This document shows, piece by piece, positions 1 to 11,907 of a stretch of DNA of 64,000 nucleotides (position 1 is the stretch's first letter; the number at the start of each line of letters is the position of its first letter). This stretch comes from Parascedosporium putredinis (taxonomy: Eukaryota; Ascomycota; Sordariomycetes; Microascales; Microascaceae). Below the pieces are notes generated by a model. The model made no database searches, was not told where the DNA came from, and saw nothing but the letters and a program-made list of their open reading frames with translations. The stretch is from NCBI GenBank assembly GCA_949357655.1, contig CASHTG010000015.1, positions 3,348,001-3,412,000 on the forward strand, read 5' to 3'. Both the position numbers and the translations under genes were made by a program.

Positions 1-3000
1 GGGAGATGCAGCCCGCAAGGAGCGCCCTGACGCGCCTGGTACATGTACTTGGTGACAGACCAAATGGAGCAAGGGTCTTGGGGGCGGCTGGGGCAGGTGA
101 TGAACCAAAAACCCGTGGGAGCGATGAGCAATTAGTCTAATCAATCCTGCCCCGGGGCAATGGCGAGTACGAGGATATAAGCTACAGGTCGGGGGTTGGT
201 TTCCCCTGGAGAAGGGGACGAGGATCAATTTGAGAAAAAGAAGAAGAAAAGAAGTCGAAGGGAAAGCGAAAAGAGGATAGAAGACGCTGTAGTTGGAAAG
301 TCAATGGTACGGTACGGGGCATGATGCAGCAATTGATGTTTGTCGGTGACCAAGTCTCTAGTCCACTCAACAGGAACTACATGTCGAGAACAACGATCAA
401 TGAGCACCTAGCCAGTGCCGGGTGGCTATTTCTCGAAAATAGGCCTCGAACTACTTCGTAGCATCAACTTCCCGATCCAGCTCTTGGACGTCGGGGCAGA
501 GAAAGGGGGCTCTCCAAGCAGTTGGGGTATTACGGAATGGGATCAGCACGAGTTCATCGCCTTCATTTTAGCACTATTACTCCAGACTCAAGTGCATGTA
601 TAGTGCCGGTTTAGTTCTAATTGCTTGCGCTAGCCGTTGCCCTTGGACGGGAGGGGGACGGCGGCCTGCAAATAGGTGCTCCCAAAGAAAAGAAGAGGTG
701 GAGCTCTGGAGCGCTGCATTCCCGGAAGACTCCACTAGCCGACTGCGATACGATACGGGGCACAAAGACTGCGGTGGCCTCTTTTTAACAAAGCACTGGC
801 GCTTGAAAAACCATTGAGTGGAAGAGGAAAATGGAGGCGAACAAGCAGCTGACTATTGGCAAGAGCACATGGCACGCAGCGGAGGTGATAAGATTGTAAA
901 AGATGCAAGAGCATCCCCCTTGGTCCCCCTACCTGCAATCGATCGAGCTTCCTCCCCCTTCCCTCCTTCGCTCCTTCCCTCCCTTTTGACATTTGAGGAA
1001 TGGTATGCGGGACTCCACCCCACCTTGCTGCACCCACTTGTGCGCTCCCGACCTCTTGCTGCAGGAGAAACCAGTCAGGTACCAGGCAGAGCCCTTGCTT
1101 CCGGGGCTGGATGATTGGTGCATATTTCCTTCCACTTGGGGAACTGGGCGACAGCCTCTGGGCTACTGGTGGACGGATTGTTTTGAGTCTCCCACCGCTT
1201 TCTGGCCTTTCTGGCCACTCTGGCGCGAGGGTTTGGCCTTTGGCTCGAGCTCAAGTGCTGTCTTCATCAATCAAAATTCAAGTCGTTTCTTTTTCAGCCC
1301 CTACCCCTGCCATCAATGGCTTGCCCCCTTCCCTCTGCTGCCGGGCTGACCTGGCGCCTGGGTGCCTTCGCTGACCAAGGCTCGCCTCCCCTTCCCAATA
1401 CAATTCGAGCTAGTTCTGACTAGTCGTGAATACTGAAGCTCAATGGAGGGTCAGCCAGCATGAGCAAACGCAGTCCCTCCGTGCAGCACTGGCCCACTCA
1501 GGGTCCGCCTTACTCAGTATACTTTTTTTCTCCATTCGTGGCCAATTGATCTGTCTAAGCGTCTAGAATACACTAGAAGCCTTCATCCCCTCAAAGCATG
1601 GGAAAGGGGCAGGGGGCTTGAGGACAGCGAACTTGACAAAGGGGCGTTTTCCTTCCCTCACGCCGACCCGCATATCCTTATCCTTTCTTTCCATGTTCTT
1701 TTCGTTCTTCTTCTTCTTCTTTTTTTCTGGCCTCGAGTAAAAGAAAACACGACCGATTGGGAAAATGCTTTCGGCTTCTCGGGGCATCCATGGCATGAGG
1801 CCGAGTGGTGCAACTCGTTTCTTTCGCCTTCGTCTTCGTTGACCCAAGAAGAGTGGCAAATCGGCCCGGGGAGGAGGCGGAAAGCGAAAAGGGAGCAAAA
1901 GCTCACATTATTAACCTTGGCCTTAGCAAGCGTGTATATCAAAGGATTCGACAACCGGGCATAACTACTTCGTATAATGCCCTAGCCCTTTGTGTCAGAA
2001 GAGGGCGGCAGAAGATTGAGTAGTGAGTCGCTAAACTGTACCGACGGCTATTTGTTTGCGTGTGTCTCAATGTACACTCGCCAGCTTCTGCACGTCTGGA
2101 CAGCAAAGGGCTGGATTGTGAATTGGCCCATCTCCTGGTCCATCCACGCTGAAGGCTCCTCGCTGCGACTAGCATGGCGTTGTTCAATGATATAAGCTAG
2201 AGACATCTAGATAGGGAACAACGGGGGACAGCGTTGGAAGAGAGGCTACAAGAGCCACAACCCACATCTCAGCCTTTGCGCCCGCCCCCGACTTCAAAAG
2301 TCCGGCGTACTGACGCGAGCTCGGATGGGCTTTGCCTCCTTGCCGTGGTTATTAGCTCTTCTCATCGTTTCGGTTCTCTGGTTGTTATTGTTTAGGGCCT
2401 AGGGTCGCTTTTTCGCATATAAAGGTAGTTTACGGCCGCAATGCTCAAACCATTGGGCGGCCCAGAGCAACCTTCATCCGGCGGAACGTAGATGACGACG
2501 GCATGTCAACCGCCCGTTTATTGGGGTTTTGTCAATGCACTTGTCACATTGTTCCGAGGATCACATCTCCACGGATTGGGGCCGGTACTCGCGTCGACGC
2601 GTCAGGGCAAATTCCAGCGTTACTGGTATTAACATCAACAAGCGAAGAGAAGTTGAGCATGAATTGATTTACGCTCCGTGTATCTGAAAATGGGATGGTT
2701 CCCCTCCACTCTGAACTTCAAATGTATCTTTGGTCGTCTTGGGTGACGGGCGACAGGTGATGGGTGATTGGTGTCCCATCGACTTACATGTGTTTGTTTG
2801 TTGAGATCGCCCTTCAGACCGGTCCCCTAGCTAATACATCCATAGATCCACATGCAGCATAGATGGATATCGAAAACTTGTAAACACCATCTTTATTTCC
2901 ATGTCCCTTTCGTAGGGTTCGCTGAAGTTGTGGTCCCCTTTGTGGATGGCAAAGCTGACCTGCTTTTGAAACCTTGCGGCAGGTGGGACAGCCGGCTGAC

Positions 3001-6000
3001 CACCTGAGGAACCACACCCAACTTGGAAAACAAATACTTCAAGTTCGAAATAGTCCATGGTACATTCGCTGTGCGTTTTGCCCCCTTATTGAGCGAGCTC
3101 AGTTCGGGGAGAGCTCAAGTAGTACCTTCAATACAAAGAGCGAAGAACAAGAGTATCGGTTACCGCGCCTTGGGAAGTTTTTTTTTTCCCTTTTCTTATC
3201 TTGTTTTCATGTTACACTCTTGTTCCCTTGTCTCTCCCCATAACAAGGCGTTGCCTGTCCTTCCGTTTACACCACATCTATGGATCTAAGGATGGACCCA
3301 TCCTCTCCGATGCGTGCTCGACCGTCACCCGCTCACTTGACGACCTGTTTTTCGGTGGTCTCTCCTTCGCGTACATGTATCGCAAGGAACAACTGCCTTG
3401 GTTCTGTCTGCTAAATACGAGATGCAAGGTTATGCGCTTGGTACCAACAAATGCTCTCATCTGAACCGGGTTGGGCGTTTTTGTGTGTGTGACGAGAAAA
3501 CCTAACAAAACCAACGCTGTAAATGATGGCGGCGATGTAGCAGGTTCGGTTTTCCGGGTGGACCGATGTCCGTCCATCAAGAAGTAGTACCGAGCGACGC
3601 AAAGCATCGACCAAGATAGCTTGTGACGATCCTCAACCCAGCCGGAGATGTTCCTCGGGCTCTCTGGTTCACCTATTCGCAATAGAACACGCTTTCTGTA
3701 AACGTAAACACATCCTTTTCTCAAGTTTTCCTCTTCTTTTTTTTCTTTTCTTTTTTTTTCCTCCAGGATCTCCAAGTGGCCCCCACCCTACTCCGTGAGC
3801 CCCGTAACCGTGCTGCCGGTCCCAGCGGCGATCCGTACATGTAGCGTGTTTTAGGGATTTGTGAATTGGGGGCTCCAAAGACCAATCGATGATGTAAACA
3901 TGGCTACAGCACTGACGGCCGGCGAGCAGCAATGACTGTCTTTGGAACTTTCTTTGTATCATTCGACACGCATCCGGCCCATGGATCAATGGTCCGTGTA
4001 TCAGCTGGAATAGCAGCGAGCCGTCCATCGAGCTGGTCATCAACAGTTGAGCAGGGCAAATACGACGCAGTTGTAATAGCATTCCGTTCCAATTCATCAC
4101 AACGAAGCTGGCCTATCGACGTGAAGCCTTTCCCTTGGTTGCCGACCCATTTCGCGCATTACAAGGACATCTAAGCCACCGGCAGTCGATGCATTCGGCT
4201 TTTTCCATCATGCCTACATGGATGTCATGAAGAACCCGGTTCGTCGTCGTGAAGGTTGCCAGCAGCTTTTGGCCAGTCATTCTTTGGAGGGCTCCCAAAA
4301 GCCCACATACCCTCGAGCATGAGAATAGGAAGCGGGGCCTCATCTCCGTGCTCCATGGGAATTTGATGGATATGCCGGCATTGACCAAATTGATCACCGC
4401 TGCCCACGCGGGCGAAGGCGAAGGAATCGGGTTAACGAAACCTAACTTTAAACTTTGGGTCCAGTGCTTCGCCATCGACACCATCTTTCCTCAATGCCCC
4501 AACGGTCTCGACATAGGGCATGAAGCAGCCTCATTTACCATCCCCAAGCGGAACCTTGACAGCTTGATGTCTTTTACCTTTGTGTTAATAAGACCCTTTC
4601 TTTTTTTCCGCTGTGCATTCCCCCTCAGAGAAAGAAAAACTCCCCCGTTTTTATGCTGGCCATTTCTCTTGACACTATGAGACAGCCCATCCCGCTCGTA
4701 AACAGGGCCGGAAAAAATAGGAAGAAAAAAAGAAGAAAAAGAAAGGGGGAGGGATCAAGGTTCTAGGAGCTGTCCAAAACCAGGCACCTCGAATTTGGGA
4801 AAATTCCACGGAAGTAGGCGCTCCATCGCCTGAGACCTGAAACGCCCCGCGCGACCCCGGGGCCCACGAACACCTTTTGAACCGAGCCCGGTCCGTAGCG
4901 GAACCCGCACATGATGTGCACATGTGTGGCAGTCGGGAGCTGGAGAGTCGACGTAATCGAGTGTGGGTTTCCGTTGGACGTACTTGATCCAAGTTCTCCC
5001 AGAGTGCAGATCCGGGAATGGGACCACGTGAAGACTACTCTTGCTTAGGGAATGGGCGGAATAAAGAAGAATGCACGGGACGGCGCAAAGAGGAAGGAAG
5101 ATAAAGGAGAGATGGGGGAAAAGGTGAGAAGGGCAACGATTGCCAGAATTGTGCCAAGTCCGTGGGCCGGGTCCGAGTTGGGTCTAATTAAACATTCATT
5201 GCTCAACCTCTTGCTGTTCATGTTTCTTTCTGGAACAACTAGGTTGCGAGCGGAGCCCCGCCGACTTGTTGTCGTTCTTCGAAACAAGCGTATCGTTTGC
5301 CGGACCCTCTTTCGCCTCTACCCGCTCTCCCTGACTCGAACTATCCAGACAGCTCACCTTGAGTAAGCAAGCTAGGTGACATGCAGCCCTCCGCAAGACT
5401 CGATATGAGAGACATTCTCGGCAGAGGTTGCTACCCACGTACGACAGGTCGGTTAGGTTACGTGATTAGTCGAGTCACTCTTCTGAGTTAGCCTTGAACA
5501 TGGGGACTTCTTGGTTCCTTGAACTCGTTTTCATCAGTAATATGAGTTCAGGGCTGCCGTGGCATGCGTACTAAAATCAAATCCCTTGGCGCCTAGCTGG
5601 GCCGTTTGCTTGCGAGTTTGCGAGCTTATGAGTAGAGGTTTGGGACCCGAGAAAAAAGACCCAAACTCTCTGTGGGAGAAGAGCGGTCTTCGGGACTGGA
5701 AGGGTGATTTTACTCCGACCTGCAATATGTGATGCGTTCTGCCGATAACTATAGCAGCTAACTCTTGACTGCCTTGATATGATAGCTCCTGTATCCCTTT
5801 TACCTTTCCCGCTTTCCTCTCGCTATCAGGTTTCCCGCCTTGCATGAGGTAATACAGTAAAGGAGTCAGACATGATATACACCAGGAACAGTGTGCAAAG
5901 GCGCGAGGATATTCGTAGATATATTGGTCATAAGAGGTAGGTCAAAGGAAAGATGTGCTCTATGTGTACGGCCATATATGTAGTTTATACGAAAGGGTGA

Positions 6001-6107
6001 ATAGAAACAAGGAGGATACATCATAAATAAAGAAAAATCTTACAACGTGGCGCGTCCAACTCTTTCCGAGCCTCCGCCCAAGACAAGACGACCTGGCTAC
6101 TACGCAT
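1..6107. other. Left flank without a supportable gene
   Basis: No reading frame here has recognisable protein motifs, consistent splice sites or the third-position G/C bias of the real genes further right; the longest frames (about 120-165 codons) overlap on both strands and look like chance. Purine- or pyrimidine-rich tracts occur at about 235-260, 3715-3765 and 4710-4755, the kind seen near fungal promoters, but no start codon beside them leads to a convincing protein. The last 300 bases or so are probably the 3' untranslated region of the reductase gene that ends at 6108. Confidence 0.55.
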
Positions 6108-7640
6108 CTACCTACAGCTTAGAGCCAGAGTCCTTCTTTTGCCGGCGAGACCCTTGGCGATCTGGCCGGAGAAGAGGAAGTCGGGGTACTGCATGCCGCT
6201 CTCGATGCCAACGCCGACGGAGCCGCCCATCCTCCACGACGCGCCATCGGCGACGAGCACATGGCCATTGACGTAGGAGCCAGCGTCGCTAAACAGGTAG
6301 ACGGTCGAGTCGGCGATATCCCTAACGGTGCCGAGCCGGCCAGCAGGAACGCGGCGGCCGATGGCGGCCTCGGAGTCGCCGCTGAGGCGGGCCATGCCCT
6401 CGGTGTTGGCGATGGGGCCGGGCGCGATGACGTTGCTGGTGAGGCCAAAGGGCCCGTACTCGAGGGCGACCGAGGTCATGAGGGAGTCGACGCCGGCCTT
6501 GGCGGCGGCGACGTGGGCCTGCAGCGGCATGCCGGTGTAGTGGAAGGTGGCGGAGACGGCGAGGATGCGGCCGCCGGTGGTGGCGTCCTTGCTGGGGTGG
6601 GGGTTGCGCTTAGCGGACTCGACGAGGTGGGGGATGGTGGCCTTGACGGTGTTGAAGGTGCCGACTACGTCGATGTCGATGACGGCCTTGAAGGCTGTAG
6701 GACACGAGGCGAACGAGTCATGGTTAGCGAGTCAACGGGGCCCAGGGGATACATGTGCGTGTGGGTGTGCATGAGAGAGAGAGGAGATGGGATAGTAGGA
6801 GGAGAGCCTGGAGAGGAGATCAAGGCAAGAGGTGCCCTTAAAGAAAACGAGGAAACCGAAAAGGGAGGGTAATCGCTTCACGTAACCGTACCATTGGGGC
6901 TCATTCCCGCGAGGGGTACCACAAAGTTTCCGGCCGCTCCGGCACTGTTGGACGAAGGTACATTAGCATTGGAGAGTTAAGGTGATAGCGGAACCCAAGA
7001 ATCTGGTAAATTCCCGCTCGTGGTTGCATGGACGAGAGACACTTACATCACAAAGTCGATGCCTCCTAGCTCCTTGACGCAGCGGTCTACCGCACCAGCA
7101 AGACTCTCGTACTAATCGCCAAAGCCACGCCCTAGTTAGCTCAAGCCAAGGCTCATAAGACTAATGGGGGCGGGAAAACATCCGAAAAGGATACTCGGAT
7201 GAAAGGGATAAGGAGAGGAAGAAAATGCCGGCCCTTCCGCCAAAACGAAAACATCTCCAGATAGAATAGGGGCTGTCAAGAAAGTGGACTAAGGGGTGAC
7301 GCGGAGGGTGCTGGTTGCCACTTACGCTTCGCACGTCGCAACCGCCAATACCGATAACCCTAGCGCCCTTCCGTGCCGTGGCAATGTCTGCGGCGGCCTT
7401 TTCCGTCTTTTCGACGTTCCTGCCGATGATGCAGGCATCAGCGCCTAGGCGCACGAGAGCTCTCGTCTGGGCACTGCATATCGTGCCGGCGCCACCGGTG
7501 ACGAAGACGACGCGGTTGTCTGCCGAATGACGGTTAGTATCAGCCGTAGAAATAGGGATGAAGCGGGGGTTCATCTGGAACGCACTGAACAGTCCGTCCT
7601 TCCAGACGGGGCTGAGATATTCGGACTCGGGGATGGGCAT
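6108..7640 (-). CDS. sps19: Peroxisomal 2,4-dienoyl-CoA reductase (Sps19 type), short-chain dehydrogenase
   Basis: NADPH-dependent reductase needed to beta-oxidise unsaturated fatty acids in peroxisomes. Five exons are read: 7640-7586, 7519-7326, 7105-7047, 6944-6892 and 6694-6108. Intron 1 (66 nt) has a perfect TACTAAC branch site and is itself in frame, so an unspliced reading looks open. The protein starts MPIPESEYLS, has the cofactor motif TGGAGTIC at residues 26-33, a central NFVVPLAG stretch, the HYTGMPLQAHVAAAK segment with the Tyr/Lys pair, and AGSYVNGHVLVADG near the end. Total about 314 residues, normal for the family. As sequenced the frame ends in ALSCR; one frame over, the gene ends in SKL and a stop at 6112-6114, the expected peroxisomal PTS1. 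One base missing near 6151-6153 (a C run on the plus strand) would join them. Identity is secure; the last 15 residues depend on that correction. Confidence 0.93.
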
Positions 7641-8000
7641 CTTTGCTGTGCGGCGAGAGTCTACGATAAAGCTACGATGGGGGCGGGCGAGAAGGTGGGC
7701 CTCAGGTCGACAGCAAGAGGATGAGGGTGGATGCTCGTCAAGCGTATGATATGGCAGCTAGCCTTCAAGTTTGGAAGAGAATGAGATGAGAAGAGCGAGG
7801 CGGAGTGGTTTTCGGGAAGCTTGGAGAAAAGGCGGAACGGAGAATATAATACAGCAGCTCGGTCGTGGGTGTGGAGAAAGATCAATGATGAGAAACGGGG
7901 TGAGATTCTACAAGCGGTTTAGTGGGCCGTGGGGCGGATGGACGTGTGTGTCTCCATTCCTCGTGATGCCTGTCCACTGTCAAGTGCTCTCCCATGCCCA

Positions 8001-8034
8001 CCACGCCCACGCCCACGCCCACTCCCACGCCCGC
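8001..8034. repeat. CACGCC hexamer repeat
   Basis: An imperfect run of about five CACGCC/CACTCC units within a C-rich stretch of the reductase-Atg33 intergenic region. It is a simple repeat with no coding sense; no function is inferred. Confidence 0.7.
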
Positions 8035-8156
8035 GGCCACACTCCCAGTCCCCTGGTTCTAGCACCCGGGTGCAGCCGAGTAAGCGAAGCTTATTGCTAC
8101 AAATCGCCGTTGACGGGGCGGAACTAGTATCTATGGATGGCTAGTGTTCTTTCGAG

Positions 8157-8162
8157 CCTCGG
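8157..8162 (-). promoter_or_regulatory. Possible FarA/FarB-type fatty-acid response element (CCTCGG)
   Basis: CCTCGG, followed at once by a second partial copy (CTCGG), lies about 520 bases upstream of the dienoyl-CoA reductase start. In Aspergillus the Zn2Cys6 regulators FarA and FarB bind a CCTCGG core in promoters of peroxisomal beta-oxidation genes. The match is only six bases and could be chance; the gene it precedes is what makes it worth noting. Confidence 0.35.
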
Positions 8163-9294
8163 CTCGGCCAGCGGCTTGACATAATCATGAAAATCGCCGC
8201 CGCCCCCACCCCTTTACCTCTCGGCCCCTGGTCTACCATGATTGGTCTCAACGTAAAGAAAAACACGGGGAGATTCAAGAGAAGAGGTTGAATAAGAGAC
8301 ACGGGCGAGAAACCCAAGCGGACCTAGTGCGCGATTGTTATGCCGTCTGGCCGCTCGTCTCTATTTTACGATGATGTAATGAAATGGGGGCCGTTCCAAT
8401 CTGTCATGTTTGTCGTATAACCCTCCAGTTGGAGTTTTTATTTTGTCCCGGTCAGCAGGCCATGGGATGGACCCTTGCTATTCCTACATGGATATATTAC
8501 TTTTAGAATGGTGATACTCTCACGGAAATCGATGCGGCATTCGATGGAGGGATTGAATGGATGGATCCGTCCATTTGGTGAGATGGATTGATCAAGGCAA
8601 CCTCTTCCCCAATTAGTGCTGACACGTGGATGGAGCCAAATACCCCCTTGCCCCCTCCCGGTCACTTCAAAAGAAGCACAGCTCCCCGAAAGAAAACCCC
8701 GCCGTCGCACTCAGACAGTGGCACGCTTCCACTTGGGCTTGCGGGGCCTGCTGGCGAAGGCGTGGCGAACAATTGTCTGCGAGTGCCTCATCATGGGCCT
8801 AGCTCTTATTAGTAAAAGGCCATCAGCTATAGGCCCTTTTGAAGAAGCACAGTGCGTGCGTGCGTGTGGAGAAGGCAAAAGTGCAGATTATACATCAATT
8901 GGTGTCGTGGATTCAAGATGGCTTATATTGATATGGTTGGTCTGGTCTGGTCTTTTTGCCCAACTTGAATGCTCCTGGCACGCACCCTAATTGCTGGCAA
9001 CCCCCTGCCTTAACCCCCATTCCGCGAGGGTTTGACGGGTCATTGATCAATGCCGTGGAGTGTCCCCAGCCACACGAGCTTGAGGATGTCGATCGTTTTG
9101 ATACCCTGTGCCAAAGGGTTGCTGGCGCACACACATACACATGGGCGCGCAAACATACCCAAAGACCCACGCAGACACACACATACCCAAGGCACGAACA
9201 AGTCAAATAGAGAGCAAGCAGAAGAAGAAGGAACTTGAAACAGTCCAAAGGAAACAATTCTTTTGTGCACTTTGCTTCCCGAAAGAGGAGGGAC

Positions 9295-9350
9295 GCAAGG
9301 CAAGGTCAGGTACTGCCGCAAGGCAAGGTCAGGTACTGCCGCAAGGCAAC
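9295..9350. repeat. 23-nt direct tandem repeat, about 2.4 copies
   Basis: Two exact adjacent copies of a 23-nt unit beginning GCAAGGCAAGGTC (9295-9317 and 9318-9340) are followed by the start of a third copy. The unit itself contains repeated GCAAG. It lies about 600 bases upstream of the Atg33 start. Confidence 0.85.
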
Positions 9351-9949
9351 AGGAAGGCAACGGCGGGGCAAAACGCGGGCAAGGCACCAACGGCGAACAA
9401 AGGTCTCATGGACCAAAATTATGGATCTTCTCTAGTATATCAAGTAGACCAAGGTTCAAAGTTGTGGCTCAAGCTACGTGCGCCAGGCTCCCAGCCAACG
9501 AGACATTCAAACATAATCAGGCGCTGCCCCCTCATCAGGTGCTTGCGCTGCTCTCCACTAGGCGCCGGGCACTGGGCGGTCTCGCCAACGGAGCATTGAT
9601 GTTCCCTTCGCCTGGCGCGGCGATGATCCACTTTTTAGGCCTTGGCCGTGTATGACTGTTCAATGTTCCCTGCCCCATAAGAGCAGGACTCGTTGCTTGC
9701 TAGTAATACTCAGCGCCCAAACCTGCAACCTCAGCGCTTGTTCCCGTTTTGGGTTCACTTGCCATTGTCGTGATCAAAACCCCCTCCCCTGCTTCTTCCC
9801 CAAAAAACATCCAACCCTCGCGCGGTTTCTTCCCCCTCCCGTCTTTTCTCCCTCTCGACTTCCTTTCTTCGTCGCCATCACCTTTCTCGACTATTTTTCC
9901 TTTTTTTTTTTTTTTCATTCTCCTCACATATTCCTCACCTCTCGACATC

Positions 9950-10818
9950 ATGTCTTCCAGAACAGTTTCCGCCCTCAAATTCGTGGGCACCGTCTCCGTC
10001 GGTCTTCTCACGGTACGTCATTCCCTCCAACCTTGACCATTTGCGTCATCCCGCACAGGGCCTCCGCTGCCACTCCCCGCCTTTGCGCCTCGCCATTTTG
10101 CGTCGTCGATGACCCAACGCGGAAGAGACGGGTGGATTTTGGAGATAACCGCGTTGAAAAATTCAAGAAACAATGAAAAAAGGATTATATATCTGATCCA
10201 GATTATGATTGCTAATGTCTTCTTCTACTACAGGGCGTCTCTTACACCCTCTCCGCCCTAGCCGCCCCCGCCCTCCTTACCCTCCCATCCGCCAGCGCCG
10301 CCTCCCAGACTCTCACATCGCTCGCTGCCTCCGCCGCGACGCACCTCACCGCCCTCTCCGCCGTCTCCTCCTCCGCCCTCGCGCTCGCCTTTGTCTTCTC
10401 CCCGCGCTCGGCCCGCCACCCCTATCTTCTCTACACCTCGCTCCTCGCCGCCGCCTCCTCCCTCGCCCCTCGTTTCGCCCCCATTCTTCTCGGCAGCCCT
10501 CCCCACCGACCCGCGTCCACCACTCCCGCTCCGGCTTCCTCGGCCGCCGCCTCTCCGGTTAGGAGGAGGCAGCAGCCGCGCCCCATGGAAGCGAGCTATG
10601 ACGTCCTCGGCGACCTTCAAAGCGACGGTACTGCCTCCGCCAGCGGCGAGGAGGTCGAAGACGATCACCCCACTCCCCGACAGCAGCAACAAAACGGCGA
10701 GGAAGTTACCGCCCAGATTGAAATCTTCCTCAAAGAGAGGCTGGTACAGACGAGTCTGGCTGCTTTGAGTTTCGCCATCTCCGTTGTGGGCATCTGGGGT
10801 GACGCTGCTCCTGCGTAA
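9950..10818 (+). CDS. atg33: Autophagy-related protein 33 (mitophagy factor of the mitochondrial outer membrane)
   Basis: Atg33 is a small fungal membrane protein of the mitochondrial outer membrane needed for selective degradation of mitochondria. Exon 1 (9950-10012) encodes 21 residues, beginning MSSRTVSALKFVGTVS; a 221-nt intron follows (donor GTACGT, acceptor CTACAG); exon 2 is 10234-10818. The 215-residue product has hydrophobic segments at its N-terminus, around residues 60-95 and at the C-terminus (SLAALSFAISVVGIWG), separated by a Pro/Ser-rich and acidic hydrophilic stretch. The RHPYLLYTSLLA motif matches the RHPYLLY signature of yeast Atg33, and the MEASYDVLGD and GIWGD elements are as I recall them from filamentous homologues. 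The frame is intact with no correction. The start is the first ATG after a long T-rich leader. Confidence 0.9.
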
Positions 10819-11907
10819 ACTCGCATCCCGGGTCATTGCTGTTTCTGCTTCTCGGTGTTCAAAGCTTCTTCTTTTTCTCCGGGGGTTTCCCCTCCCCTTC
10901 CTCGGGAATATCCCGATTGCACTTTCGCCTACTCTGTCATCGACCCCCATCATCCTCTCCCTTTCCTCTTGACAGTCAAGCGTGTTGAGGGCTGCGCAGG
11001 GATTAGTCTGTCACCACTCCGATCCTCTCCATTCAATTGTTTTATGATTCCCGGGGACGGAATCACGCCCATCCCCTCTCTCTTGCTTCTTCTTTTCTCT
11101 CATCGTTCTCACTTTCCCCAATACATCGTCTCTGGCTTTTCTTACTAGACCTGGCTTCACATTGATTGTTAGGAACAAACATAATCAACAACCTGGCAAA
11201 CAGAAAAAAAAAAAAGGGATATCGTTCTGGCTTATCATACAGTCAACCACACACACACGCAGACATACATATATACTACGGGATAAATAAGAAAAAGCTT
11301 TTGTTCCCCCTCCTCATTTTATGCGCAAGACAACGTAGTGCTACGACATGTATCACCTTTGCTGCTGAGGCAAGGGGGCTAGAATTTGATGGGAGGGGGC
11401 ACTGGCACTGGGGGCATGGTTGAGTAAACTTGGAAGTCTTTTGAGAAAGAGGGAAACCCTCAAGGCGCTGTATAAACTATCTCCGGGGGTATTAATTACA
11501 CTCGCAGCGCCGACGAGTTCTTCTCGTGGAAATGTAGGGTCCTCCAAAGTCAAAAGATGGATCTATGGATCAGTATTAGGTGACGCCTGAGCGCGGCCGC
11601 AAGGTTGAGCCACGTGGACAAGGCCCACGGGGAAACAAACGCAGATGCCGCGCTAGACAGAGTTCGAGGCGATTTCGTGACAACGAGCTCAGATGCATGT
11701 ACGCTACAAGGCCTAGAACAATTTTGAAAAAAAAAAATGACAAAAAGGTGGATACCATGCAGGACAGAAAAATTGGCCGGGACGAAGAAACATGAGAGGA
11801 GCCAAGGGCAGATCTTTGATCATAAAAAGAATTGGACGAAAAAACAGAGGGCTCATAAGGATGACGAAAGGCGAGACACTTTACACCTGACTACTTGGCA
11901 CGCTGGC
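10819..11907. other. Convergent intergenic region between Atg33 and the MFS gene
   Basis: The two flanking genes point toward each other, so this kilobase should hold two 3' untranslated regions. It contains C/T-rich sequence, an A run at about 11203-11214 and a short CA repeat near 11250. I see no gene. Confidence 0.6.

Larger units (their letters stand above)
7641..9949. other. Divergent intergenic region between the reductase and Atg33 genes
   Basis: This 2.3 kb holds the promoters of two genes transcribed away from each other. It contains a CCTCGG site near 8157, a cytosine-rich CACGCC repeat near 8001, CA-rich sequence at about 9125-9190 and a 23-nt tandem repeat at 9295. A long T tract (about 9896-9915) lies just before the Atg33 start codon, as is common in fungal leaders. 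No coding frame here is convincing. Confidence 0.6.

Noticed and set aside
6261..6872. 203-codon plus-strand frame full of Gly, Asp and Val
   Set aside because: It is the antisense shadow of the reductase's last exon plus part of its intron.
10258..10953. 231-codon minus-strand frame, very rich in Gly, Arg and Glu
   Set aside because: It is antisense to Atg33 exon 2, whose third-position G/C bias removes stops from the opposite strand. It has no motif of its own.
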